Positions 21,465-31,212 are shown, counted from the first letter of the stretch. The stretch: 44,912 nucleotides of DNA from Limimaricola litoreus (GCF_024159025.1 NZ_JAMYXC010000301.1:1-44912); one strand, 5' to 3'. Program-made: numbers and translations. Notes: generated by a model from the sequence alone, not told the origin.

Positions 21465-22841
21465 TCATCTCCTCTGGAAGGCGGGGCTGGCGAGCACCAC
21501 GCCGATCGCCTCGCCGCGGCTTTCGGCGGCGCGGGCGGCAAAGGCCACGGCGTCGGGCAGGCCCGGCCCGACCGCCGCACCCGCGAAGGCACGCGGATCG
21601 GGCAGGGCGTCGAGCAGGCGGCCGGGCACGGTCATGGCCCAGTCGATCCGCGCGGCCATGTTGGGCGGGGTGATCCAGGCCCCGGCCTGCTCGGGCCAGC
21701 CGTCGGGGCCGAGCGGGCGCTCCCATTCCTGGCCCATCGCCGCGAGCGGCCGCTGGAACAGCCGGCGGGGGCCGGGCCGGCCGGTTTCGAGAATCCGGCG
21801 GGACGGCACCGCCAGCGCGCGCAGGCTCGACTGCACGAAATCGAAGGGCGGCTTGACCTTGCGGGCCTCCGCCTCCCACGAGGCGGGATGTTCGAGCATC
21901 GTGGCGGTGACGGCGAAGAGGTCGCCGTCGCTGTCGCGCCAGGCGGTCTCGAGCGTTGCCACGAGGGCGGGGTCGGGCGTGTCGGCCACGAAATGAACCG
22001 CGATTTTCCGCGCCATGTGCCGCGCGGTCGCCGGGTGGCGCGCGAGCATGCGCAGCGCCTCGCGAATGGTGCCGAAGTCGGAGCGGGCGGAAAAGGTGGT
22101 GCCGAGCACGGTTTCGGCGCCGGGTTCGGCGCGCCGGGGGCGATACTCCATGCCGCGCTCGATGTTCCAGCCCAGCCCGGTGAGCAGCTCGGCCAGCTCG
22201 CGCACGTCCTGCTGGCCGTAGGGCCCGTCGACCCCGACCGTGTGCAGCTCCAGCAGCTCGCGCGCGAGGTTCTCGTTGAGACCGCCGCCGCGCCGGGCGG
22301 CGGGGCTGTTGGGGCCGAGCGAGCGATCCTGGTCGAGATAGGCGAGCATCACCGGATGCGTGACCACGGCGATCAGCATCTCCTCGAACCGCGCCGCGAC
22401 GCGCGGCCGGATCGCCTCTTCCACGAAGGGCGTCACCAGGTGCAGCCAGCGCTGCCCGTCGGCCCTGACCGTGAAGTGATCGGCCCAGAACCGGACCAGT
22501 CGTTCGCGCAGCCCCCCTTCGGGGGCCGCGACGCCGCGCGCGAGGCTGGTGGTGAAATTGCGCAGCTTCAGCACCCGCGCCTCGGCGCGCAGCGCGTCAT
22601 AGGCTTCGCGCGCGGACTTTTCCTGCGCGGTGCCGCGCGCCTTGCGCCACCGGGTCGCGGCGGCCTGCCATTCGGCCAGAGAGGGGCGCACCTCGCCGTA
22701 GGGCGCGATCGGCAGCTGCCGGGCGATCTCGTCGCGCGCGCCGAGCGGACGCAGCATCGCCGATATGCTCTCGGGCGGTGCCAGCAGCGGCGACAGCCCG
22801 GTGCCGAAGCGGATGGCCGCGCGGTGGGGATCGAATGGCAA
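21465..22841 (-). CDS. DUF1800 family protein
   Basis: 458 residues. The conserved N-terminal AAIRFGTGLSP, the LVRFWADHFTV segment, and the central GLNENLARELLELHTVG followed by Y-x-x-x-DV-x-x-x-A-x-x-LTGW-like text define DUF1800. No signal peptide is visible. The function of the family is unknown; it nearly always accompanies a DUF1501 gene, as here. The start is TTG at 22841: AGGAGG sits about 8 nt upstream, and the family N-terminus begins immediately after. The next downstream ATG would remove the conserved AAIRFG block. First gene of the pair. Confidence 0.9.
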   Translation of the reverse strand: MPFDPHRAAIRFGTGLSPLLAPPESISAMLRPLGARDEIARQLPIAPYGEVRPSLAEWQAAATRWRKARGTAQEKSAREAYDALRAEARVLKLRNFTTSLARGVAAPEGGLRERLVRFWADHFTVRADGQRWLHLVTPFVEEAIRPRVAARFEEMLIAVVTHPVMLAYLDQDRSLGPNSPAARRGGGLNENLARELLELHTVGVDGPYGQQDVRELAELLTGLGWNIERGMEYRPRRAEPGAETVLGTTFSARSDFGTIREALRMLARHPATARHMARKIAVHFVADTPDPALVATLETAWRDSDGDLFAVTATMLEHPASWEAEARKVKPPFDFVQSSLRALAVPSRRILETGRPGPRRLFQRPLAAMGQEWERPLGPDGWPEQAGAWITPPNMAARIDWAMTVPGRLLDALPDPRAFAGAAVGPGLPDAVAFAARAAESRGEAIGVVLASPAFQRR

Positions 22842-22885
22842 GGCGGGCCCTCCTAGCTGCTTCGATCATATAGGCACGCGCGGGC

Positions 22886-22906
22886 GCGGCGGGGAGCCCC
22901 CGCCGC
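22886..22906 (-). terminator. possible terminator hairpin after tamB
   Basis: A 9-bp GC stem (22886-22894 with 22898-22906) with a 3-nt loop lies 21 bp past the tamB stop. No T-run follows. It sits in the 86-bp gap before the DUF1800 gene start. Confidence 0.3.
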
Positions 22907-22927
22907 AGCGCATGGCGGGAAACCGCC

Positions 22928-25900
22928 TCAGTAGTCGCGCTCGAAGAAGATCCCGAGGCTGGTCTCGCCATCGCTGGTGGTGCGGCCCTGCGCGGTGATG
23001 TCGTCGGTCAGGTCGAGGTTGAGGTTGATCGAGCTCTGGTCGGTCCCGACCGTGACGTCGGTATAGACGTTCTCGGAAAGGTATTTGCCGGCCCGGACGG
23101 CGGGGCTGCCGGTCTCGTCGGTGGTGATGTCGAGATCGTCGAGCCCGGTGTCGGCGCGGAAATCGTCGATCAGCCCGCCGCCCCCCGTGCCTGCGAGGGT
23201 GCCCACCGCCGCGGCGAGCTGCACCGCCTGAAGCGGCGTGATCGAGGAGAGGTCGCGCCCGAAGATGAGCTGGGACAGCACCTCGTCCTGCGGCAGGTCG
23301 GGGGTCGATTCGAAGCGCACCTCGGGCTCGTTCGCGGGGCCCTCGACGATGATGCGCACCACCGTGCCGGTCGCGGTTTCAGTGGTGGCCACGAGCCGGA
23401 TGAAGGGACGGAAATCACCCTGCAGATAGGCGCCGCCCTCGTCGAGCTGGAACCGCTGTTGCAGGATGTCGAGCCGGCCGCGGATCAGCTCGAACTCGCC
23501 CACGGGGATCACCTGGTTGGTGGTGCCGCCGATCTCCAGCTCACCGCCCAGCTCGGCGTCGAGCCCGCGGCCCCGGATGAAGATGCGCGCGGGCGCGCTG
23601 ATCGTCAGGTCGAGCCCGTAGCCGGGCCCGGCAGGACCCTGTGCCTCGGCCGCCGTCTCGCCGATGTCGATGCCCGCGATGGTCAGCCCGGCGCGCGCCA
23701 GCGTGCGCTGCACATCGACGGGGGCGTTGAGATGACGCACCTCAGGCAGCGCGCCCAGCGCGCCGATGCTCGAGGAGGGGACCTGGATCTCGGTCGGGCC
23801 AAGCTCGACGAGGCCCGCGATCAGCGCGCCGCCCGTCAGCGGGCCAGTGACCGTCAGCCGGCCATCGGCGGTGGTCTCGTAAAGCTCGGGGTCGCGCAGC
23901 TCCAGATCGTCGAGCGTGATGACGAGGTCGGCGTCGTAGCCGCCGGTGAGCGCGATGGGGCCGGAGATGCCGATCCGCCCGCCCTTTTCCAGCGCCGCCG
24001 AAAGCGAGAGCTCGGCCCGGTCGCCCGAGAGGCGCAGGGTGGTGTCGATGTCCTGCACCGTCAGCCCGACGGTCGGCGCGGCCAGCTGCGCGTCGGCGGT
24101 CGAGATCGTGCCGCTGACCGAGGAGAGCGCGGGCGGGCCATCGACCGAAAGATCGAAGCGGGCGGTGCCGTCGAGACGGCGCGGCGAGATCAGATCGTTG
24201 ACGAGGCCGAGCTGCGCCTGACCCGTCACGTCGAGATCGAGCGTGCCGTTCGACAGATAGCGCCCCGAGACGTCGGCGCTGGTGCCGCCCGGTCCGGTGG
24301 CGCTGACATCGAGATCGAGGTCACCGGCGGCGTTGCGCGCCGCCGTGCCGGTGGCGGTGACGGGGCCGGAGAAATCGGGGGTGAAGAGGCCGATGTCGTT
24401 GAGCCGGGCCGAAAAGCGGGCGCTCTGGTCGCTGCCGGTGCCGGTCGCGTCGGCCTGCACCGAGAAGGCCGGGAAGCTGATGTCGAGATCGCGCACCGCG
24501 ATCTCGCCCGGCGCGTCGCGGCTCAGCCGCGCGTCTATGTTACCCGTCCCGTCGAGCAGGCGCGAGGCGGCCTCGACGCCGATGTCGAGATTGGCGGCCT
24601 GCCCGTCGATGCTCACATCGAAGGCCGAGAGATCGGGCATGACCGTGCCCGCAGCATCGAGATTGACGCTGCCGCCGAGGGGGCGGCCCGCAAGCTGCGA
24701 GAAGGGCGCGAGCGAGGCGATGTCGGCCGAGACGCGGGTGGTGATCTGGCGGCCCTGCGCCTCGGGGGCGACGCGCCCCGTGGCGGCGATGTCGGTGCCC
24801 TGTGCGTTGCCGGTCACCTCGAAATCGATGCCGCCCTGCGCATCGCCCGAGGCGCTGGCCGAGACGGTGGCGGGACCCGACAGGCCCGGTGCGAAGGGGG
24901 CGATCTCGGCCAGGCGGATGTCGAAATCCCCCGTGGGCAGGCCGTCTGTGAGCGTGGCATCGCCGCTGGCGGTGATCTGCGGGTTCGAGAGGCTGAAGCG
25001 GGGCAGGGCGAAATCCTGCGGGCCGGTGCGGATCACTTCGGCGTCGAGCACCGTCTGCCCCGCGAGCAGCGGGTCGAGCTGATCGATGCCGGTGGTCACG
25101 TCCGTGGCGGTGCCATCGAGCGTCACGTCGAAGCGCGACAGGTCGGCGCTGGCGGTGCCGGAGGCGGCGAGGTCGATCGCGCCCGATAGCGGACGGCCCG
25201 CCAGCGTGCCGATCGGCACGAGGTCGTCGATGTCGAGATCGAGGTCGAAATCGCCCGACCCGTCCTCGATCATGGCCGAGCCGGTGACATTGAGCCCCTC
25301 GGAGGCCACGCGCAGGTTCTCGACCATGAGATCCTCGGGCCCAGTGCGCACGGCATGGCCCGACAGCGTCAGCGCGCCGCCGAACAGCGCATCGGCCGCG
25401 TCCTCGCCGGTGGCGAGGTCGGTGGCGCGGCCGTCGAGGGTCACGTCGAAGGTCGAGGCGTCGAGCGCCGCCGTGCCACTGGCCGAGAGCTGCGCCTCGC
25501 CTGCCAGGGGGCGGTCCACCGCTTCGCCCACGGCGGAGAGATCGCGCGCGTCGAGATCGAGGTCGAACTCGGCCTGCCCCTCGATCACCTCGGCACGGCC
25601 CGTGGCCGCGATGGCGGGGCCGTCGAGCCTCAGATCCTCGACCGAGAAGCTCTGCGGCCCGCTGCGGGTGGCGTGGCCCGACAGCTCGACCCAGCCCCGA
25701 AGCAGCGGATCGGCCTGCGCGATGCCGGTGACGAGATCGGTGGTGACGGCGTCGAGCGTGACGTCGGCGGCGGAGCCGTCGGTTTCGGCGGTGCCAGCGG
25801 CATAGAGCTGCGCCGCGCCGGAGATCTGGCGGTCGAGCGCTTCGCCAAGCGGCGAAAGATCGGCGGCGTCGGCCTCGATGTCGAATGTGGCAGTGGTGCC

Positions 25901-28498
25901 GTCGAGCGCGGCCTTGCCGGAGGCGCGGACCCATGGCGCCGCGAGGATCAGATCCTCGACCGAAAACGCCATCTCGCCCGAGCGAACCGCGTGGCCCGAA
26001 AGCTCGACCCGGCCTTCGAGCAGCGGATCGGCCTGTGCGATGCCGGTGACGAGATCGGTCGCGGTGGCGTCGAGCGTGATGTCGGCGCGGCTCAGATCGG
26101 TCTGCATCTCGCCCGTGGCCGAGATCTCGATCGCGCCCGACAGCGGCATCTCCACCGCCTCGCCCACGGGGGCGAGATCGGCGGCGGAGGCGTCGATGTC
26201 GAACAGGGCGGTGGTGCCGTTGAGCTCGGCGCGGCCCTTGGCGGTCAGGCTCTGTGCCACGAGGTCGAGATTCTCGACGCGGAAGCTTTCGGGGCCGGAG
26301 CGCACGGCGCGGCCAGACAGGCTGGCCTGCCCGCGCAGAAGCGGGTCGGCCTGCGGCACGCCGGTGACGAGGTCGACCGTCTCGGCGTCGATCACCAGAT
26401 CGAAGGTCGAGGCATCGGGAGCGAGCGTGCCCCGGGCCGAAAAATCGGCGGCGCCCGAAAGATCGCGCCCCGCGATGGTCGAGAAGGGGGCGATGTCGCG
26501 CAGGTCGGCGGTCATGTCGAGCGTGACCTGCCCGCCGTCCTCCTCGGAGACCTGCGTCGCGTCGATCACCGCGCGGCCATTGGGCAGGGTGGCGATCACA
26601 TCGGCGGTGGTGACGCCGGCCGCATCGCGCGAGGCGGTGCCGGTGAGGCTTGCCGGGCCGGTGACGCCGTCGAGCGCGAGGCCCGCGTTCTCGACCGAGA
26701 TGTCGAAATCGGCGGAGCTTGCGCCCGAGGTGATGTCGGCCTGCGCCGTCGCGGTCATCTCGGGCGTGGCGATGCGCAGCTCCTCGACCCGGGTGCCGGT
26801 CTCGTCGCGCGCGGCGCGCAGGGCGATCTCGCCCGCGCCACCGATATAAGGGTCCAGCGGCGCGATCCCGAGCGCGAGGTCCTGCGTGGTGCCCGAGAGG
26901 GTGACGTCGAAGATGCCGTCGAGCGGGCGGATGGTGCTGTCGATGTCGAGATCGGCGCCACCCGCGAGGTCGAGCCCGGTCAGCCCCGAGAAGCGCTCAA
27001 GCCGCTCGGCGGCAAGGCTCAGCGTCGATGTCGTCTCGAAGCCGTTCTCGGAGCCCGCGACGGTGCCGGTCGCATCGAGCGCGATGCCGGGGCCATCGAG
27101 GGTGATCCGGTCGATCATCACCGGGCCGTCGCCATCGCGCTCAAGCACGATCTCGCCGCCGATCTGCTCGCCCAGCGCCTCGGCGAGGTCGGCGTCGTCG
27201 AATTGCAGCCCGCGGGCGGTGTAATCCACGTCGGCGGTGAACAGGCTCGGCGCGACATCGCTCTCGCGCACGATCACGCCGCCGCCCTGCACAGTAAGCT
27301 GCGGCACGCTGAGCCCGGGGCGGACGAAGTCCTGCGCGGACAGGTCGATCACCCATTGGTCGCCGGTGCTGGCGTCGAACTGCAGCGCCAGTTTCGCCTG
27401 GCCGAGCCGCGTCTCGCCGCCCGCCACGGGAAGGGTGACGGGGCTGCCGTCCTCTTGGGCGATCTCGCCGGTGAGATCGAAGCTCTCGGGCCAGCCATCG
27501 GCACCGATCCGGGCCGAGCCGTCGAGGCTCAGCGCCTGCGCGTCGATGCTCAGACGCGACAGCGCCAGCGCGCCGTCGGCGCCGCGCGATCCGGTCACCG
27601 CGAGGCCGACGTCGGGGCCGAAGAACTCGGCGTAATCGGGGGCGATGAGCGGCGTGACGTCGCCATCGACGTCGAGCGAGAAGGCGAGCGGCGCCGTGCC
27701 GCCCTCGGGCGCCTCGTCGCGGTCGAGCGCAAAATCGCCGCTGATGCGCGGCTGCCCGTCGGTGGCGAGCGAGATCGCGGCGTCGAAATCGTCGATCGGC
27801 CCCGCGCCTTCGACCCGAAGCTCGACCGAAGGTTTGCCGGGCAGGTCCAGAAGCCGCGCGGCGATGCCGTCCTCGGCCTCGTCGAGCGCCAGGGTCACGT
27901 CGAGCAGGCGGCTGTCGTTGGAATAGCTGCCCGACAGCTCGAAGCGGCCCGCCTTGTCGCCCAGCCGCTCGGCCACGAGTTGCGCCTCCCCCTCGCCACC
28001 GGCGAGCTGGGCCGAGCCCTGCAGGCTGAGCGCCACCTCCTCGTCGAGGAAGGCCTCGCCCAGGACCAGCCGGTCGACGGCCAGCTCGTCGAGCCGGATC
28101 GAAACCGGCAGCTCGGGCAGCGAGAAGGGGGTCGCCTCGGCGGCGGGGGCCTCGGGGTCGGCCATCGGCGGGCGGGTCAGCTCGATCAGCTCGGCCGAGA
28201 GCTCCTCGACCTCGAGCCGCCCGCGCAAAAGCGCCGAGCGGTTCCAGTCGAGCACGAGGTTCTCGGCCCGCAGCCAGACGCCCTCGTCGTCGGCGATGGT
28301 CATGACCTCGATCGAGGCGGCGGAGGAGAGCGCGCCCTGAAAGCCGGTGATGATCACCTCGCGCCCGGCGCCCGAGAGATTGTCCTCGATCAGCCCGGTG
28401 AGAAAGCCGCGGTCGCGGTCGGCCTCGTCCTGCGCGGGCAGCATGGTGGGTGCTACGGTGGCGATGGAGATCGCGGCGGCGCGGGAAAGCTGCTTCAA
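22928..28498 (-). CDS. tamB: translocation and assembly module subunit TamB (DUF490), expanded
   Basis: 1856 residues, well above the 1259 of E. coli TamB. The N-terminus (MKQLSRAAAISIATVAPTMLPAQ) reads as a signal peptide that may be cleaved. Next comes FLTGLIEDNLSGAGREVIITGFQGALSS, the usual TamB opening, then a long repetitive beta-rich body, and a C-terminal DUF490 domain (about the last 350 residues) ending in the aromatic strand GIFFERDY. Residues 679-1204 are a tandem array with a 106-residue period. TamB is thought to form a groove-like bridge across the periplasm that helps outer-membrane proteins and phospholipids move outward with TamA. The start is TTG, overlapping the tamA stop (TTGA), so the pair is translationally coupled. 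Confidence 0.95.
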   Translation of the reverse strand: MKQLSRAAAISIATVAPTMLPAQDEADRDRGFLTGLIEDNLSGAGREVIITGFQGALSSAASIEVMTIADDEGVWLRAENLVLDWNRSALLRGRLEVEELSAELIELTRPPMADPEAPAAEATPFSLPELPVSIRLDELAVDRLVLGEAFLDEEVALSLQGSAQLAGGEGEAQLVAERLGDKAGRFELSGSYSNDSRLLDVTLALDEAEDGIAARLLDLPGKPSVELRVEGAGPIDDFDAAISLATDGQPRISGDFALDRDEAPEGGTAPLAFSLDVDGDVTPLIAPDYAEFFGPDVGLAVTGSRGADGALALSRLSIDAQALSLDGSARIGADGWPESFDLTGEIAQEDGSPVTLPVAGGETRLGQAKLALQFDASTGDQWVIDLSAQDFVRPGLSVPQLTVQGGGVIVRESDVAPSLFTADVDYTARGLQFDDADLAEALGEQIGGEIVLERDGDGPVMIDRITLDGPGIALDATGTVAGSENGFETTSTLSLAAERLERFSGLTGLDLAGGADLDIDSTIRPLDGIFDVTLSGTTQDLALGIAPLDPYIGGAGEIALRAARDETGTRVEELRIATPEMTATAQADITSGASSADFDISVENAGLALDGVTGPASLTGTASRDAAGVTTADVIATLPNGRAVIDATQVSEEDGGQVTLDMTADLRDIAPFSTIAGRDLSGAADFSARGTLAPDASTFDLVIDAETVDLVTGVPQADPLLRGQASLSGRAVRSGPESFRVENLDLVAQSLTAKGRAELNGTTALFDIDASAADLAPVGEAVEMPLSGAIEISATGEMQTDLSRADITLDATATDLVTGIAQADPLLEGRVELSGHAVRSGEMAFSVEDLILAAPWVRASGKAALDGTTATFDIEADAADLSPLGEALDRQISGAAQLYAAGTAETDGSAADVTLDAVTTDLVTGIAQADPLLRGWVELSGHATRSGPQSFSVEDLRLDGPAIAATGRAEVIEGQAEFDLDLDARDLSAVGEAVDRPLAGEAQLSASGTAALDASTFDVTLDGRATDLATGEDAADALFGGALTLSGHAVRTGPEDLMVENLRVASEGLNVTGSAMIEDGSGDFDLDLDIDDLVPIGTLAGRPLSGAIDLAASGTASADLSRFDVTLDGTATDVTTGIDQLDPLLAGQTVLDAEVIRTGPQDFALPRFSLSNPQITASGDATLTDGLPTGDFDIRLAEIAPFAPGLSGPATVSASASGDAQGGIDFEVTGNAQGTDIAATGRVAPEAQGRQITTRVSADIASLAPFSQLAGRPLGGSVNLDAAGTVMPDLSAFDVSIDGQAANLDIGVEAASRLLDGTGNIDARLSRDAPGEIAVRDLDISFPAFSVQADATGTGSDQSARFSARLNDIGLFTPDFSGPVTATGTAARNAAGDLDLDVSATGPGGTSADVSGRYLSNGTLDLDVTGQAQLGLVNDLISPRRLDGTARFDLSVDGPPALSSVSGTISTADAQLAAPTVGLTVQDIDTTLRLSGDRAELSLSAALEKGGRIGISGPIALTGGYDADLVITLDDLELRDPELYETTADGRLTVTGPLTGGALIAGLVELGPTEIQVPSSSIGALGALPEVRHLNAPVDVQRTLARAGLTIAGIDIGETAAEAQGPAGPGYGLDLTISAPARIFIRGRGLDAELGGELEIGGTTNQVIPVGEFELIRGRLDILQQRFQLDEGGAYLQGDFRPFIRLVATTETATGTVVRIIVEGPANEPEVRFESTPDLPQDEVLSQLIFGRDLSSITPLQAVQLAAAVGTLAGTGGGGLIDDFRADTGLDDLDITTDETGSPAVRAGKYLSENVYTDVTVGTDQSSINLNLDLTDDITAQGRTTSDGETSLGIFFERDY
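24887..26464 (-). repeat. tandem 318-nt (106-codon) repeat array inside tamB
   Basis: Equivalent positions fall at 26464, 26146, 25828, 25510 and 25192, an exact 318-nt step each time. The fifth unit is about 306 nt. Each unit reads (P/D)LSGA...ASGT...D-S-x-x-DVTLDA-x-ATDLVTG--QADPLL-G-VELSGHAVR(S/T)GP-x-F-x-VE(D/N)L. Units 2 and 3 are closest: the block of about 60 nt starting at 26023 and 25705 (minus-strand text) is nearly identical. More diverged copies flank the array. Confidence 0.85.
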
Positions 28499-30324
28499 AA
28501 CGACTGTCCTATTCCGATGTAGACCTGGACGCTCTCATAGGCGTCCTCGCCGGTGACGGGGGTGGCGAGATCGAGCCGCACCGGCCCGATCGGGGTGGTG
28601 TAGCGCAGCCCCGCCCCGGCGCCGGCCTGGTAGTCGCCCTCGCCGTCGGGCAGGGCGTCCGCCTCGACATAGCCGATGTCGTAAAAGCCCACGGCGCCGA
28701 TCTTTTCGGTAACGCCGAAGCGGGCCTCCAGCTGCGCGCCCGCGAAGCTCTTGCCGCCCGAGCGGACCTCGGTGGGGCCATCGCCGAAGTCGCGGCTATA
28801 GGTGACGCCGAGCGATTGGTATTCATGGCCGCGCACGGTGCCGCCGCCGCCCGAGTAGAACAGGAAATCGGCCGGGGTCTCGGCAAGGCCCGAGCCCAGC
28901 ACCGAGCCCAGCTGGCCGCGCGCGGCCAGCGTCAGCCGGCCGCTTTCGCCGAAGCTGCGATAGGCGCGGCTGTCGACATAGAGCCGCGCGCCGCTGTCGG
29001 TCCCGGCGACGCCCAGAAAGGGCGTGACCTCGGCATCGATGTAATAGCCGTTCTTTGCATCGAGCGGCGCGTCGCGCCGGTCGAGCGTGGCGTCGAGCGG
29101 CAGGGTCAGCAGGGTATAGTCGCGCACCCTCGCCTCGGTCTCCTCGCGCGCGGTGAGGATGCCGATGGCGGCCGAGTAGCTCAGCTGCTCGTTGACATAG
29201 CGCGACAGCCCGACCTCGGCGCTGAACTGGTCGAGCGTGTAGTCGATCTCGTTCTCGTGCTTGATCTCGGCCTCGGCCACGAGATCGACATCGGCGCGGA
29301 AGGTGGCGGGGCGATTGAAGGTGGTGCCGATCCGGTAATCGGCGCCGCCCGATCCGGTGACGCCGGGGACCTCGCCCTCAATGCCCGAGATCTCGCCCTC
29401 GATCCGAAACCGCTCGGCCCCGCCCAGAAGGTTGCGGTGCAGCCAGAAGGCCGAAAGCCCCAAGCCCTCGACGGTGGAGATCTCGGCGCCGAAGCCGATC
29501 CGGCGCGGCAGCGATTCGCTGACCGTCAGGTCGAAGGGCAGGGTGTCGTTCGGCCCGATCTCCTCGCTCTCGATGAAGGCCACCGCGTCGAAGGCGCCGG
29601 TGCGGCGCAGGCGGGTGGCGGCGAAGTCGAGCGCCTCGGGGTCGTAGACGCGGCCCACGGGCAGGTCGGCGATGGCGCGGATGCGCTCCTCGCGCACGTC
29701 CTCGTTGCTGGTGACGGTGAGCGCGCCGAAGCGCAGCCGCGGCCCCGGCGCGAGGGTGACGGCGGCGTCGAGCCGTTCGGTCGCGTGGTCGGCGACGATG
29801 TCCTGATCCCCGACCTCGGCCTTGGCGAAGCCGACCGCCTCCCAGGCGTCGACGCCCGCGCGGGCGGCGGCGCGCATCGCATCGGCGCTGGCCCGTTCGC
29901 CGGGCGCGAACTCTTCGGGCAGCTCCGTGCCGGGGGCAAGCGGGGCGATCTCGGTGCGGCCGAAGGTGAAGCGCGGGCCCTGGTCCACCCGGATCGCGAT
30001 GTCGTCGATCCGCGCGGGCGCGTCGAGCGGCGCCAGCCCCGCGGCCTCCTGACCGTTGACGAGGATCGAGACGGTGCCGCCGAAATAGCCCTCGGCGTAA
30101 AGCCCCGTGAGCAGGCGGCGGTAATCGGCGCGGGCGGCGGCGACGTAGTCCTGCGGGGTCGGGTTCTCGTCGTCCTTGAGCGCCACGAGAAGCGAGGCGT
30201 TCTCCAGCACGGATTCGAGATCCTCGTCGGCGACGTCGATCTCGAAGCGGACGTCCTGGCCGATGGCCGCGGTGGTGGTCAGGGCAAGGACCGACAGGCC
30301 GGTCAACACGGCGATATGGCGCAA
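28495..30324 (-). CDS. tamA: translocation and assembly module subunit TamA (BamA/Omp85 family)
   Basis: 609 residues from TTG at 30324. A signal peptide (about 1-23, LRHIAVLTGLSVLALTTTAA) precedes POTRA domains (about 25-270, for example the segment ending GYFGGTVSILVNG) and a C-terminal Omp85 barrel that contains GGGGTVRGHEYQSLG and ends VQVYIGIGQSF, with the terminal Phe needed for barrel insertion. It is the outer-membrane partner of TamB. The longest frame begins at 30417, but that extension is hydrophilic and would bury the signal peptide; TTG at 30324 has GGGAGGA 9-10 nt upstream. The TTGTCA at 30412-30417 may instead be part of a promoter. It lies 114 bp after truA and overlaps tamB by 4 nt. 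Confidence 0.93.
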   Translation of the reverse strand: MRHIAVLTGLSVLALTTTAAIGQDVRFEIDVADEDLESVLENASLLVALKDDENPTPQDYVAAARADYRRLLTGLYAEGYFGGTVSILVNGQEAAGLAPLDAPARIDDIAIRVDQGPRFTFGRTEIAPLAPGTELPEEFAPGERASADAMRAAARAGVDAWEAVGFAKAEVGDQDIVADHATERLDAAVTLAPGPRLRFGALTVTSNEDVREERIRAIADLPVGRVYDPEALDFAATRLRRTGAFDAVAFIESEEIGPNDTLPFDLTVSESLPRRIGFGAEISTVEGLGLSAFWLHRNLLGGAERFRIEGEISGIEGEVPGVTGSGGADYRIGTTFNRPATFRADVDLVAEAEIKHENEIDYTLDQFSAEVGLSRYVNEQLSYSAAIGILTAREETEARVRDYTLLTLPLDATLDRRDAPLDAKNGYYIDAEVTPFLGVAGTDSGARLYVDSRAYRSFGESGRLTLAARGQLGSVLGSGLAETPADFLFYSGGGGTVRGHEYQSLGVTYSRDFGDGPTEVRSGGKSFAGAQLEARFGVTEKIGAVGFYDIGYVEADALPDGEGDYQAGAGAGLRYTTPIGPVRLDLATPVTGEDAYESVQVYIGIGQSF

Positions 30325-30438
30325 CTTCGATGTCCTCCCGGCGAACCGCTCGTTATTCGTGGCGCGGTCTTGGCCGGGCCTTGGCCCCATTGCTATCGCA
30401 TGGAGACGGGGTGACAACAGCCTCTTCCCGGTTCCTGC

Positions 30439-31212
30439 TCAAATGTGATCGAAGGGATCGGGGTCGTAGCCCACGCCGGCGAGGTAGAGCCCGTGCGGCG
30501 GACAGACCGGGCCACAGGCGGCGCGGTCGCGTGCCTCCAGCGCCGCCGTCACGTCGTCGGGCGTCCATGCGCCCGCGCCCACCCGCTCCAGCGTGCCGAC
30601 GAAGCTGCGCACCTGATTGTGCAGGAAGGCGCGGGCTTTCACGTGAAACCGGATCTCGGGGCCGCTCGCGCCTTCGACGCGCTCCACCTCGAGCCTGTCG
30701 AGCGTGCGCAGCGGCGAGTTCGCCTGGCAGATCGAGGAGCGGAAGGTGGTGAAGTCATGCCGCCCGATCAGCCGGTCCGCGCCCGCCTGCATCGCGTCCG
30801 CGTCGAGCGGATGCGGCACCTGCCAGGCAAGTCCCTTGTCATGGGTCAGCGGCGCGCGGCGCATCACCAGCCGAAAGAGATACAGCCGCCATGTCGCCGA
30901 GAAGCGCGCATGGAAATCACCGCCTACGAGCGCGCAGGCGGTGATGGCGACGGGGGCGGGCTTGAGATGGTAGTTCAGCGCCTCGGACAGGCGGAACGGG
31001 TCCCAGTCCTTGTGCAGATCGCAATGCGCGACCTGGCCCAACCCGTGCACCCCCGCATCGGTGCGACCGGCGGCGGCGATGGTGTGCTCGCGCGGCTCCA
31101 GGCGCCCGAGCGCGGCCTCGATCGCGCCTTGCACCGACGGATGCTCGGACTGGCGCTGCCACCCCGAAAAGGGCGCGCCGTGATATTCGACCTTGAGGGC
31201 ATAGCGTGGCAT
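30439..31212 (-). CDS. truA: tRNA pseudouridine(38-40) synthase TruA
   Basis: 257 residues. The catalytic aspartate is D52 in [14 protein letters not shown], the TruA signature. FSGWQRQ (15-21), [15 protein letters not shown] and [14 protein letters not shown] further on are family-typical. It converts uridines 38-40 in the anticodon stem-loop of several tRNAs to pseudouridine. ATG at 31212 ([12 protein letters not shown]) is the family start; the frame runs open to 31371 through an intergenic repeat, which is not coding. tamA follows downstream on the same strand. Confidence 0.96.
   Translation of the reverse strand: MPRYALKVEYHGAPFSGWQRQSEHPSVQGAIEAALGRLEPREHTIAAAGRTDAGVHGLGQVAHCDLHKDWDPFRLSEALNYHLKPAPVAITACALVGGDFHARFSATWRLYLFRLVMRRAPLTHDKGLAWQVPHPLDADAMQAGADRLIGRHDFTTFRSSICQANSPLRTLDRLEVERVEGASGPEIRFHVKARAFLHNQVRSFVGTLERVGAGAWTPDDVTAALEARDRAACGPVCPPHGLYLAGVGYDPDPFDHI

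Noticed and set aside
25355-28522. 1055-codon open frame opposite tamB
   Set aside because: Its repetitiveness comes from the tamB repeat array on the other strand. No signal or fold is visible.
30325-30417. Upstream extension of tamA to the start at 30417
   Set aside because: The added residues are hydrophilic and would place the signal peptide internally; TTG at 30324 has a proper SD.
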